From: Nonomuraea helvata
GTDB taxonomy: Bacteria > Actinomycetota > Actinomycetes > Streptosporangiales > Streptosporangiaceae
NCBI RefSeq assembly: GCF_039535785.1
Contig: NZ_BAAAXV010000002.1
Coordinates: 310,001 to 374,000, forward strand
DNA: 64,000 bases
Direction: 5' to 3'
Under the pieces are notes generated by a model. That model was not told where the DNA came from. It did no database searches and saw only the letters and a program-made list of their open reading frames with translations. The stretch's first letter is position 1, and each line of letters starts with the position of its first letter. Position numbers and translations under genes: made by a program. Shown here piece after piece: positions 39,326 through 47,237 of the stretch.

Positions 39326-40827
39326 ACGGTCACCTTTTGTCTGGCCATGGCGGCCTCGAGAATGGCCTCCTGTGTGGTCTGACCTCTGCGGAACTCGGCG
39401 GTGACGCGGCCCTCGCAGAGCACGAGGATCCGGTCGCACATGGCGAGCAGTTCGGGCAGCTCGGACGAGGCCACGAGGACGCCCTTGCCCTCGGCCGCCA
39501 GCGACGACATGAGGGCGTGGATCTCCGCCTTGGCCCCCACGTCGATGCCGCGCGTGGGCTCGTCCATGAGGATCAGCGACGGCTCGGTCAGCAGCCACTT
39601 GGCCAGCACGACCTTCTGCTGGTTGCCGCCGGAGAGATTGCCGACGGTGAAGCGGGTGCCGGGGGCCTTGACGCGCAGCTCGCGCACCTGCCGTTCGACG
39701 GCCGCGTTCTCGCGCTTGGCGTCCACGACGCCAAGCCGCAGGAAGCGCTTGAGCGAGGGCAGGCTGGCGTTGAAGCCGATCGTGTTGCCGAGCACCAGGC
39801 TCTGCGCCTTGCGGTCCTCGGCGACCAGCGCGACGCCGCGCCTGATCGCTGCCTTCGGGCTCTTCGGCCGGTAGGGCCGCCCGCCCAGGGTCATCTCGCC
39901 CTGGGCCGGCTTGCTGACACCGAAGATCGATTCCAGCAGCTCGCTGCGGCCGGCGCCCATGAGGCCGGCGACGCCGACGATCTCTCCCGCCCGTACGGAC
40001 AGGGAGATGTCATGCAGCGGGGTGCGGCCCGAACCGGACTCGCCGGGCACCGACAGCCCCTCGACCTTCAGCAGCTCCTCACCTGTGGAGCCGCCGTCGG
40101 CGCGGGGGAACATCTCCCCGAGGGGACGGCCGACCATCATCTGGATGAGCTCGTCCCGGTTGATGCCGTTGCGCTCGCCGATGTACTGGCCGTCGCGCAT
40201 CACGACGACTCGGTCGGCGATCTCCTCCAGCTCCTCCAGCCGGTGCGAGATGTAGATGACGGCCACGCCGCGCCCGGTCAGGTCGCGGATGACCTCGTAC
40301 AGCCGGTGCACCTCCGCGTCGGCCAGGGCCGAGGTGGGCTCGTCCATGACCAGGACGCGGACGTTCTGCGACAGGGCCTTGGCCACCTCGATGAGCTGGC
40401 GTTCGGCGATCTTGCACTGCTTGATGAGCGTGCGCGGCGACAGGTCGAGCCCGAGGCCGCGCAGCAGCTCGGCGGTGCGCGACTCCGTGGTCTTGCGGTC
40501 GAGGAGCGCACGTTCCTGGCCGAGGAAGATGTTGTCCGCGATGGTCAGCTCGGGCACCAGGTTGAGCTCCTGGTGGATCATGGCGATCCCGTGCCGCCGC
40601 GCGTCCTTGGGCGAGTGGATGTGGACGAGCTCGCCGCCGACCTCGATCTCGCCCTCGTAGTCCTTGAACACCCCGGCCAGGATGTTCATCAGCGTGGACT
40701 TGCCGGCGCCGTTCTCCCCGAGCAGGGCCACCACCTCGCCCTCCGCCACGGTGAGCGAGACCCCGTCCAGGGCCCGCACGCCGGGGAAGGACTTGCCGAT
40801 GGCCCGCATCGTCAGCACTGTCGTCAC
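39322..40827 (-). CDS. Ribose-type sugar ABC ATP-binding protein (two nucleotide-binding domains)
   Basis: 501 residues, RbsA class. Domain 1: Walker A LLGENGAGKSTLMNIL, IAERQLIEVAKALSQNV in place of a canonical LSGGQ signature, Walker B VLVMDEPTSALAD. Domain 2: degenerate P-loop GLMGAGRSELLESIFG, signature LSGGNQQKVVLAKWL, Walker B LILMDEPTRGIDVGAKAEIH. The first-domain signature and second-domain P-loop are altered in the way usual for this family. GTG at 40827 is chosen because it overlaps the upstream stop (GTGA). Confidence 0.93.
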   Translation of the reverse strand: MTTVLTMRAIGKSFPGVRALDGVSLTVAEGEVVALLGENGAGKSTLMNILAGVFKDYEGEIEVGGELVHIHSPKDARRHGIAMIHQELNLVPELTIADNIFLGQERALLDRKTTESRTAELLRGLGLDLSPRTLIKQCKIAERQLIEVAKALSQNVRVLVMDEPTSALADAEVHRLYEVIRDLTGRGVAVIYISHRLEELEEIADRVVVMRDGQYIGERNGINRDELIQMMVGRPLGEMFPRADGGSTGEELLKVEGLSVPGESGSGRTPLHDISLSVRAGEIVGVAGLMGAGRSELLESIFGVSKPAQGEMTLGGRPYRPKSPKAAIRRGVALVAEDRKAQSLVLGNTIGFNASLPSLKRFLRLGVVDAKRENAAVERQVRELRVKAPGTRFTVGNLSGGNQQKVVLAKWLLTEPSLILMDEPTRGIDVGAKAEIHALMSSLAAEGKGVLVASSELPELLAMCDRILVLCEGRVTAEFRRGQTTQEAILEAAMARQKVTV

Positions 40828-41807
40828 CGCAGACTCCAAGCCGTGTAGGAGGCCGCCGACCAGGGGCTCTTCGGGGTGAGCTGCACGGTGATCTCGCGCT
40901 GCCCGCGGGTGACGCCCGCCGGGATCTGGTAGACGTCCTCGAGCCACCTGCGGGTCCGGTTGCCCAGCGGCTGCACCCAGTCAGGCAGCCTGTGCCCGTT
41001 GACGGTGACCTCGGCGTGCTGTCCCGCCACGCTCTGGTCGCCGGTACGGCGCAGCTCGACGCCCTGGTTGCTCCGGTCGATCCGCAGTTTGAAGGTGACC
41101 GGGGCCTGGGTGACGCGGTGGGTGGCCTTGAGCGTCAGGGGGTTCCTGAAGTCGCCTTCGAAGGCCGAGTCCAGCGTCTCGACCTCGCCCTGGCCGGTGT
41201 AGCCGTGCTGCTGCTCGCCGGCCTGGTCGCCGACCGTCAACGAGTCCGTCTGGGCCGTGGCGGCCTGGTCGGCGCCGTACCAGTAGGCGGTGGAGGAGTA
41301 GACGCCCTCGACGTCGTTCGTCCAGCCGTGCTCGATGTCGAACGTGAGCGAGCTCCCGAACGGCACCGCGTCGCCGATCATCAGCCGGTACGCGCCCGTG
41401 CAGTCGTCGTCGGCCGGGCAGCCGGTCGCGGGGGCCAGGTGCGCGGTGTTGCCGTGGAACGGGGTGCTGAAGGTCTCGCGGTTGAAGTACCAGCCCGCCT
41501 GGTAGAAGTCCTCGGTGCCGGTGCCGTGGATCTGCGGGGTACGCGAGCCGTCCACGAAGACGCGCTCGTCACCCTCCAGGTAGTTGCGGGTGGTCGGGCC
41601 GCGCATGGTGTGGCTGATCCCCACGAACTTGCCCTGCGTGCCGGAGACCCGCAGGAACGGCCAGCTCTTGCCGGGGCTGGTGCCGCCGACGCGGGACTGC
41701 GTACGGAAGTAACCGACATTTCCTGATGTGGTGCGCTGGGCCGACGTGACCGCCGCCAGGCCCCCGACGACCAGGGCGGCCGTCGCCAGAATCGCGCTAA
41801 GCCGCAT
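40824..41807 (-). CDS. Secreted DUF2961 (GH172-type) protein lacking the first half of the family domain
   Basis: 327 residues. A signal peptide (MRLSAILATAALVVGGLAAV) runs almost directly into SGNVGYFRTQSRVGGTSPGK and GKFVGISHTMRG, which in DUF2961 proteins lies at the start of the second jelly roll. The two conserved acidic segments remain: NYLEGDERVFVDG and IHGTGTEDFYQAGWYF, with glutamates 21 residues apart that are the likely catalytic pair. About 130 residues of the first jelly roll are missing, and a different C-terminal beta domain (VTFKLRIDRSNQGVELRRTG) is present. ATG at 41807 has GAGGGG upstream and overlaps the isomerase stop. Activity is doubtful; an export role in arabinan use is possible. 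Confidence 0.75.
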   Translation of the reverse strand: MRLSAILATAALVVGGLAAVTSAQRTTSGNVGYFRTQSRVGGTSPGKSWPFLRVSGTQGKFVGISHTMRGPTTRNYLEGDERVFVDGSRTPQIHGTGTEDFYQAGWYFNRETFSTPFHGNTAHLAPATGCPADDDCTGAYRLMIGDAVPFGSSLTFDIEHGWTNDVEGVYSSTAYWYGADQAATAQTDSLTVGDQAGEQQHGYTGQGEVETLDSAFEGDFRNPLTLKATHRVTQAPVTFKLRIDRSNQGVELRRTGDQSVAGQHAEVTVNGHRLPDWVQPLGNRTRRWLEDVYQIPAGVTRGQREITVQLTPKSPWSAASYTAWSLR

Positions 41808-43212
41808 CGCCGAACCCCTCGAACTCGACACCCAGCTGCTTGCAGACCGCTTCGAGCTCGGCCACGTAGTCGCCGGGGACCGCGTGGATGTGGTTGGAGC
41901 CGAACCGGCCGAGGAACTCGGTGGCCGGCACGTGCAGCCTGGTGAACGCGTGCGGCCACTCGAACGTGGACTGCCGGGCCATCGCCTCGTTGGTGGCGTC
42001 GTCGTACAGCTCGAAGTCGCCGCGCATCACGTGCATGCGGTAATTGCCGTCCCTGCGCGTCAGGCGGGCGAAGGTGGCGGCGCCGGGGGCGGCGAGGTGG
42101 TGCACGCTGGCGCCGCCCGCCGGGAAGAAGAACACCTCGGGGTAGAAGTGCGTCTTGGCGAGGTTCTCCTCGGGGTCGTCGGACCGTGCCGCGTACCAGG
42201 TGGCGTGCTGCCCCGAGTTGCACAGATCCCAGACGTCCTTGTCCGCGTGATAGTGGCGGACGTCGGCGAAGAGCACGGGGTCGCCGCTCAGCAGCTTCAG
42301 GATCTGCATCGTCAGGGCGCCGTCCATGTCGGCCTCGGTGGCGCAGACGTGGGTGTCCTTCGGGCCCTCCCAGTCGTACGGGTCGTTGAGGAAGGCCTCG
42401 GCGATGTCCATCGTGCAGAAGTGCGTGGTCAGCTCGGGCTGGCCCTTGATGCCGGAGAAGTCCAGGTTCCACTCGTCGATGAGCTCGCGCATCGCGTAGT
42501 ACGTGCGGATCTGGCGTTCGAGCAGGTCAGGGGTGAGCTGCTTGCCGTCGTAGTGGACGTTGCCCTTGGCCTCGAGCCATTCGCGGGCTGCCTTGACGCG
42601 GGTCTGCGACGCGTTCTCGCTGCGGCGGACGATCTCCCACTGGTCGATCTCCTCGACGTCCACGCCGAACGTGCGCATCCACTGGTCGGTGTTGGCGACG
42701 GCGGTGTTCATGCCCATGGGCCGGCCGCCGATCCTGCCGAACGTCGAGCCGCGCAGCCCTCTGACGGCCTGCGCGGCGCGTACCTCGGTCAGCACGCGCT
42801 CCCTGACGGCGGGGTCGTCGATGTCGCCCCAGGCCCTCGCGTGCAGCCGCCCGATCTGGTCCAGGGCGCCGCCGCCGGCGAGCATGCCGACCATGCCGGG
42901 CTGCACCGGGTCGATGTTCGCCATGAGCAGCAGCGGCCCGGGGGTGGACTCGGCCGCCAGCATGGTGAAGTGCGGGAAGGCCCAGACGGCGTAGTTGAAG
43001 ATCGTGAGGTCCGGCCTGCGGTCGGCCAGCCACCGGGCCTGCGACGTGGCCAGCTCGTTGGTCCACACGATCTCCGGGGCCACGATCACCTCGTGGCCCT
43101 CCTTGCGCAGCGCCTCTGCGAGCGCGGTGGTCGCGTTGGTGATGTGCTCCACGAGATCGCGGGCGACGTAGTCGCGCCCGTCCGAGATGCTCAGCACTCC
43201 GATACGTGCCAC
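41797..43212 (-). CDS. L-fucose/L-arabinose isomerase-family protein (candidate D-arabinose isomerase)
   Basis: 471 residues, full length for the family. RIGVLSISDGRDYVARDLVE opens the first Rossmann domain, with PLLLMANIDPVQPGMVGMLA and FGRIGGRPMGMNTAVANTDQ in the middle. GIKGQPELTTHFCTMDIAEA (Glu), THVCATEADMDGALTMQILK (Glu/Asp metal ligands) and the His near FGSNHIHAVPGDY complete the site. Relatives convert L-fucose, D-arabinose or L-arabinose to ketoses with Mn2+. GTG at 43212 has GGAGGA 8 nt upstream. First gene of a six-gene operon ending with the kinase, with two AATCGATT operators just upstream. Confidence 0.88.
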   Translation of the reverse strand: MARIGVLSISDGRDYVARDLVEHITNATTALAEALRKEGHEVIVAPEIVWTNELATSQARWLADRRPDLTIFNYAVWAFPHFTMLAAESTPGPLLLMANIDPVQPGMVGMLAGGGALDQIGRLHARAWGDIDDPAVRERVLTEVRAAQAVRGLRGSTFGRIGGRPMGMNTAVANTDQWMRTFGVDVEEIDQWEIVRRSENASQTRVKAAREWLEAKGNVHYDGKQLTPDLLERQIRTYYAMRELIDEWNLDFSGIKGQPELTTHFCTMDIAEAFLNDPYDWEGPKDTHVCATEADMDGALTMQILKLLSGDPVLFADVRHYHADKDVWDLCNSGQHATWYAARSDDPEENLAKTHFYPEVFFFPAGGASVHHLAAPGAATFARLTRRDGNYRMHVMRGDFELYDDATNEAMARQSTFEWPHAFTRLHVPATEFLGRFGSNHIHAVPGDYVAELEAVCKQLGVEFEGFGDAA

Positions 43213-43233
43213 GGGATATGTCCTCCATAGTCA

Positions 43234-43260
43234 GAAATCGATTGCTCAGAAATCGATTTC
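43234..43260. promoter_or_regulatory. Two tandem AATCGATT operators before the isomerase operon
   Basis: GAAATCGATTGC (43234-43245) and GAAATCGATTTC (43249-43260, a perfect 12-bp palindrome) lie 22-48 nt upstream of the isomerase start, 15 bp apart. The palindrome with central CG is a classical LacI-type site. Confidence 0.75.
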
Positions 43261-43371
43261 CACTCAAGCTAAGTCTCGGTCTGCGGACCGTCAATCCCGC
43301 TTCACATCACAGAATCACAACGGTGAACCGATTTCCTGCAGCTCAGCTGCTCGGCGCGACGCGGGCGGCGG

Positions 43372-44382
43372 TCAATGGGGGCGGCGCGGCCGGGAGCTCT
43401 CGCGGGGGTGGAGCTCCGTCTGCAACACCATCCGGACAGCCGGCCGGGCCGGGTTCTCGATCCGGTCCGCCAGCAGCTGCGCCGCCGCCCGCCCCAGCTC
43501 GTACGTGGGCTGCCGCACCGTGCTCAGCCCCGGCCGGAACAGCCGGGCCCAGGGGATGTCGTCGAACCCGATCACCGCCACCCGCTCGGGGATCGGCACC
43601 CCGCGCTCCGTCAGGCACTCCACCGCCCCTACCGTCATCAGGTTGTTGGCGGCGAACACCGCGTCCATCTCCACGCCCTCGTTCAGCAGCGCGGCCATGG
43701 CCGAACAGCCGCCCTCCTCACGGAAGTCCGCGTGCCGCACCAGGGCACGGTCCAGCGGCACCCCGAAGGCGCGCAGTGCCCGGTGGTAGCCGCGCAGCCG
43801 CTGCATGGCCGTCGACATGCGCCGCGGCCCCGTGATGCAGGCGATGCGCCGGTAGCCGGACGACAGCAGGTGCGTGGTGGCCAGCTCCGCGCCCTTCTCG
43901 TTGTCCACCAGCACCGCGTCCACCTCGGTCTCGGCCAGCTCGCGGTCGATGGTGACCACGGCGGTCCCGGCCGCGACCAGGGCGCTGATGTCCGTGGAGT
44001 CGTCGGCCGGGGAGATGATCACGCCGGCCATGTTGTCGGCCTGCGCCACCGCGATGTACTCGGCCTCCCGTGCCCGGTTCTCGTCCGTGTTGCACAGCAC
44101 GACCGAGTACCCGAACTGCCGGCCCCCGTCCTCCACCCCCCGTACCAGGGAGGTGAAGAACGGGTTGCCGACGTCGGAGACGAGCACCGCCCACAGCGTC
44201 GTCTGCCTGCGCCGGAGATTGCGCGCCACCCCGTTCGGCCGGTAGCCGAGCTCGCGTACGGCGGCGAGCACACGGGCGGCCAGCTCCGGGTTGACCGTGG
44301 AGCGGCCGTTGAGCACGCGGGAGACCGTCGCGGCGGAGACCCCGGCATGCCGCGCGACGTCCTGGATCTTGACCAATCTCAT
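43372..44382 (-). CDS. LacI-family repressor, likely owner of the AATCGATT operators
   Basis: 336 residues. HTH VKIQDVARHAGVSAATVSRV, hinge ARNLRRRQTTLWAV, sensor VLVSDVGNPFFTSLVRGVED, YSVVLCNTDENRAREAEYIA, VTIDRELAETEVDAVLVDNE, AVIGFDDIPWARLFRPGLST. Start ATG at 44382. An AATCGATT site lies 43 nt upstream, consistent with autoregulation, and the same motif stands before the flanking operons on both sides. Closely related to the regulator at 34880, so a local duplication is likely. The inducer should be a sugar or oligosaccharide of the pathway. Confidence 0.93.
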   Translation of the reverse strand: MRLVKIQDVARHAGVSAATVSRVLNGRSTVNPELAARVLAAVRELGYRPNGVARNLRRRQTTLWAVLVSDVGNPFFTSLVRGVEDGGRQFGYSVVLCNTDENRAREAEYIAVAQADNMAGVIISPADDSTDISALVAAGTAVVTIDRELAETEVDAVLVDNEKGAELATTHLLSSGYRRIACITGPRRMSTAMQRLRGYHRALRAFGVPLDRALVRHADFREEGGCSAMAALLNEGVEMDAVFAANNLMTVGAVECLTERGVPIPERVAVIGFDDIPWARLFRPGLSTVRQPTYELGRAAAQLLADRIENPARPAVRMVLQTELHPRESSRPRRPH

Positions 44383-44424
44383 CCCATTTCAGCGAAAGCG
44401 GCGCAGACACGGACCCATGCCCTG

Positions 44425-44437
44425 GGAAATCGATTAC
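44425..44437. promoter_or_regulatory. AATCGATT operator before the LacI-type gene
   Basis: GGAAATCGATTAC is 43 nt upstream of the repressor start and overlaps the end of the preceding DUF2961 gene by 4 nt. It shares AAATCGATT with the palindromes at 43234-43260. Confidence 0.6.
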
Positions 44438-45513
44438 ACGGGCGGGAACGGCAGCCGCTCCTCCACCGGCGCGAGCCCGAACGGCTTGTGCGGCAGCGTC
44501 TGGTACCAGTACGCGACCGACGAGAAGTCGTCGGAGCGCTTGTTCGCGTGGCCGTGCTCGATCGTCACCCTGATGGACTCGGTGAAGGTGATCGGGTCCT
44601 CGACGTGGAAGCGGTAGAGGGAGATCTCGCCGCTCCAGTTGTCCCCGCCCGGCATGGTGATGCCGTGGTACGGCGCGTGGTACGTCTGCGTCGGACACCA
44701 GGCGGTGTTGAAGTAGTCCTCGGTGCCGGTGCCGTGCAGGGAGGGCGGGAACGGCTCCCCGTCGATGAAGATCATGTCGTCGCCCTCGCCGTACCAGTTC
44801 CAGTCGCTGGTCTCGCGCAGGTTGCGGATGTTGAGCACGCAGCCCACGAAGTGGCCGCGCCCCTCGGCGTCGAGGATGACGTAGTTGCCGTCGCCCGTGT
44901 CGTTGATGCCCTCGACCTGGAACTCACGGTTGCTCTGCGTGCCCTGCGGGACCCCGTCGGTGGGCCGCTCGCGCCGCCACTGCGCGTGGAAGTAGCCGAG
45001 GTCGTCGGCGGCGGAGTCGAACAGCTCGTAGTCGATGTAGTAGTAGAAGAAGACCGGCTCGGCCGACAGCTCGCTGATCAGCTCCACCTTCGCCCGACTC
45101 GCGAACGGCATGTGGAACCACGAGTTGAAGCTCTTGCCGTCCTGCGGGCTCATCTGCAGCGGCGCGGAGACGAAGTTCGCCGTCTTGGCGTGGCCCATGC
45201 CGAAGAAGTCGCCGAGCGGCACCAGCACGCTCGGGTGCTCCTGATCGTCCCAGGTGATCTTCAGGACGAGCCTGCGCAGGTAGTCGACGTCGACCGCGTC
45301 CGGCACGTCCTTCAGCGGCAGCGCCACCGTGCACCAGATGTGGTTGATCGAGCCGGGGCCCTCGATGTCGGCCAGGGTCACGGTGGTGCCCGCCTGGACC
45401 GTCAGCCGGTCCTCGTTCCCGCCCGTACGGTCGTAGCTCGAGACCCGCTTGCGCTTGGACGCCCGCAGGCGGGGCAGGTCGCGCAGGCTGCTGCCGTGAT
45501 TTCCGTAGGTCAT
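44434..45513 (-). CDS. DUF2961 (GH172-type) protein, probable intracellular exo-alpha-D-arabinofuranosidase
   Basis: 359 residues, the full two-jelly-roll length, no signal peptide. Jelly roll 1: LADIEGPGSINHIWCTVALP, VLVPLGDFFGMGHAKTANFV, SFNSWFHMPFASRAKVELIS. Jelly roll 2: HFVGCVLNIRNLRETSDWNW, YGEGDDMIFIDGEPFPPSLH and GTGTEDYFNTAWCPTQTYHA; the glutamates of GEGDD and GTGTED are the probable catalytic pair. GH172 includes alpha-D-arabinofuranosidases and difructose-anhydride enzymes. It follows the MalEFG-type importer in one operon, so it probably cleaves imported oligosaccharides to D-arabinose. ATG at 45513 starts 8 nt after the permease stop. Confidence 0.87.
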   Translation of the reverse strand: MTYGNHGSSLRDLPRLRASKRKRVSSYDRTGGNEDRLTVQAGTTVTLADIEGPGSINHIWCTVALPLKDVPDAVDVDYLRRLVLKITWDDQEHPSVLVPLGDFFGMGHAKTANFVSAPLQMSPQDGKSFNSWFHMPFASRAKVELISELSAEPVFFYYYIDYELFDSAADDLGYFHAQWRRERPTDGVPQGTQSNREFQVEGINDTGDGNYVILDAEGRGHFVGCVLNIRNLRETSDWNWYGEGDDMIFIDGEPFPPSLHGTGTEDYFNTAWCPTQTYHAPYHGITMPGGDNWSGEISLYRFHVEDPITFTESIRVTIEHGHANKRSDDFSSVAYWYQTLPHKPFGLAPVEERLPFPPV

Positions 45514-45520
45514 ATGTCAC

Positions 45521-46318
45521 TCACTTCAGTCCGGAGGTCTTGATCGCCTCGACCAGGCGGCGCTGGCCGAGCACGAACGCGATCAACGTGGGCACGGCCG
45601 CGATCACCGTCGCGGCCAGGACGTAGTTCCAGGCCGAGCCGTACTGGCCTGTGAGGGTGGCGATCCCGACCTGCACCATGCGCAGCTCGGGATCGCGGGT
45701 TGCGGTCAGCGGCCAGAGGAACGCGTTCCAGTTGGCCAGGAAGAACAGCACGGCCAGCGAGGCGAGCACGGGCCGGCTGAGCGGCACGATCACCTGCCAC
45801 CAGCGCCGGAAATATCCGCATCCGTCGAGGTCTGCGGCCTCCTCCAGTTCGCGCGGGATGGTCAGGTAGTACTGCCGGAGCAGGAAGATCCCGAAAGCGT
45901 GGAAGATCGCCGGCAGGATCAGCCCCGCGTACGTGTCCAGCAGCCCGAGCTGCCTGGCCACCAGGAACAGCGGCACGAGGATGACCGGCAGCGACACCAG
46001 CAGCGTGGAGACGATCATCGAGAAGACCACCTGTCGCCCGGGGAAGCGGAGCCGGGCCAGTGCGTACGCGGCCATCGAGTGGAGCACGAGCGCGACCACC
46101 GTGACCGCCGCGGACACGATGAGGCTGTTGAGCATGTACGTGCCGATGGGCACCTCGGTCAGCACGTAGAGCAGGTTGTCCAGGGTCAGCCTGGAGGGCA
46201 GCCCCACGTCGAACAGCTCGTCCGCCGGCTTCAGCACCGCCACCAGCAGCCAGACCAGCGGCGCCACCGTGACGGCCGCCAGCGCGTACCCGACGAGGGC
46301 GCGCAGCCTAACCGACAT
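45521..46318 (-). CDS. Carbohydrate ABC permease (MalG type)
   Basis: 265 residues, six membrane helices. The coupling loop EEAADLDGCGYFRRWWQVIVP followed by LSRPVLASLAVLFFLANWNA carries the E-A-A-x(2)-D-G-x(9)-P signature. ATG at 46318 overlaps the MalF-type gene by 11 nt. Partner of 46308 and the binding protein at 47221. The cognate ATPase is not encoded here, as usual for actinomycete importers that share MsiK. Likely imports oligosaccharides released by the DUF4185 enzyme (inference). Confidence 0.92.
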   Translation of the reverse strand: MSVRLRALVGYALAAVTVAPLVWLLVAVLKPADELFDVGLPSRLTLDNLLYVLTEVPIGTYMLNSLIVSAAVTVVALVLHSMAAYALARLRFPGRQVVFSMIVSTLLVSLPVILVPLFLVARQLGLLDTYAGLILPAIFHAFGIFLLRQYYLTIPRELEEAADLDGCGYFRRWWQVIVPLSRPVLASLAVLFFLANWNAFLWPLTATRDPELRMVQVGIATLTGQYGSAWNYVLAATVIAAVPTLIAFVLGQRRLVEAIKTSGLK

Positions 46319-47237
46319 CGAACCTGCCTCCCTTCGTGAACCCGAACATCAGCCCCGTGGCCACGATCAGGAACCCGACGACCACCGTGGTCAGCGCCGC
46401 CGCGTAGCCGTCGTTGTTGAAGGTGAAGGCCTGTTGGTAGATGTAGAAGACCACGCTGGAGGTGCTGTTGGCCGGGCCGCCCTTGGTCAGCACGTACACG
46501 AGGTCGAAGGCCTGCAGCCCGGTCACCGCGCCGACGGTCGAGTTGACCAGCACGAAGAAGCTCGTCGGGCGGAGCAGCGGCCAGACGATATGGCGGAAGC
46601 GCTGCCACGAGGTCGCCCCGTCCACGCGCGCCGCCTCCTCGTACTCCTTCGGGATGTCCTTCAGCCCGCCCAGCAGGATCAGCATCTGGTACCCCATGAA
46701 GAACCAGATGCTGATCGCCACCAGCGACCCGAGCGCCAGCGCGGGGTTGCCCAGGAAGGACACGTCGCCGAGCCCCACGGGCCGCAGCAGCGCGGGCACC
46801 GCACCCTGCTTGTCGGCCAGCAGGAACTGCCAGGCGACGCCGACCACGACGAGGCTGATGACGTGCGGCAGGAAGAACATCGTGCGCACCAGCCCGACGC
46901 CGGGGAAGTGGTCGCGGACCAGCAGCGCGAGCCCGAGGCTGACGACGAAGCCGATGGGGACGAAGGTCACCATGTACGTCAGCGTGACCTTGACGCTCTG
47001 CCAGAGCTGCGCGTCCTCGACCATCTGCCGGAAGTTGTCCAGGCCCACGTACGTGTAACCGCCGAAGCCGTCCACGCTGAACAGCGACACGCCGACGGCC
47101 AGCACCATGGGCAGCCCGACGAAGACGAGCAGGCCCAGCAGGTCGGGGGCCACGAACGCGTACCCGGCCAGCGCCTCCCGTCTGCGACGGGTCCACACCG
47201 GCGGCGCGACGCGGGGAGCGTCAGAGCATGGCTGCAC
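46308..47237 (-). CDS. Carbohydrate ABC permease (MalF type)
   Basis: 309 residues, six membrane helices: LAGYAFVAPDLLGLLVFVGL, MLILLGGLKDIPKEYEEAAR (coupling loop, E-E-A-A-R-V-D-G-A), FFVLVNSTVGAVTGLQAFDL, TTVVVGFLIVATGLMFGFTK. Start at 47237 overlaps the binding-protein end by 17 nt. Forms the membrane channel with the MalG-type protein. Confidence 0.92.
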   Translation of the reverse strand: MQPCSDAPRVAPPVWTRRRREALAGYAFVAPDLLGLLVFVGLPMVLAVGVSLFSVDGFGGYTYVGLDNFRQMVEDAQLWQSVKVTLTYMVTFVPIGFVVSLGLALLVRDHFPGVGLVRTMFFLPHVISLVVVGVAWQFLLADKQGAVPALLRPVGLGDVSFLGNPALALGSLVAISIWFFMGYQMLILLGGLKDIPKEYEEAARVDGATSWQRFRHIVWPLLRPTSFFVLVNSTVGAVTGLQAFDLVYVLTKGGPANSTSSVVFYIYQQAFTFNNDGYAAALTTVVVGFLIVATGLMFGFTKGGRFDVG

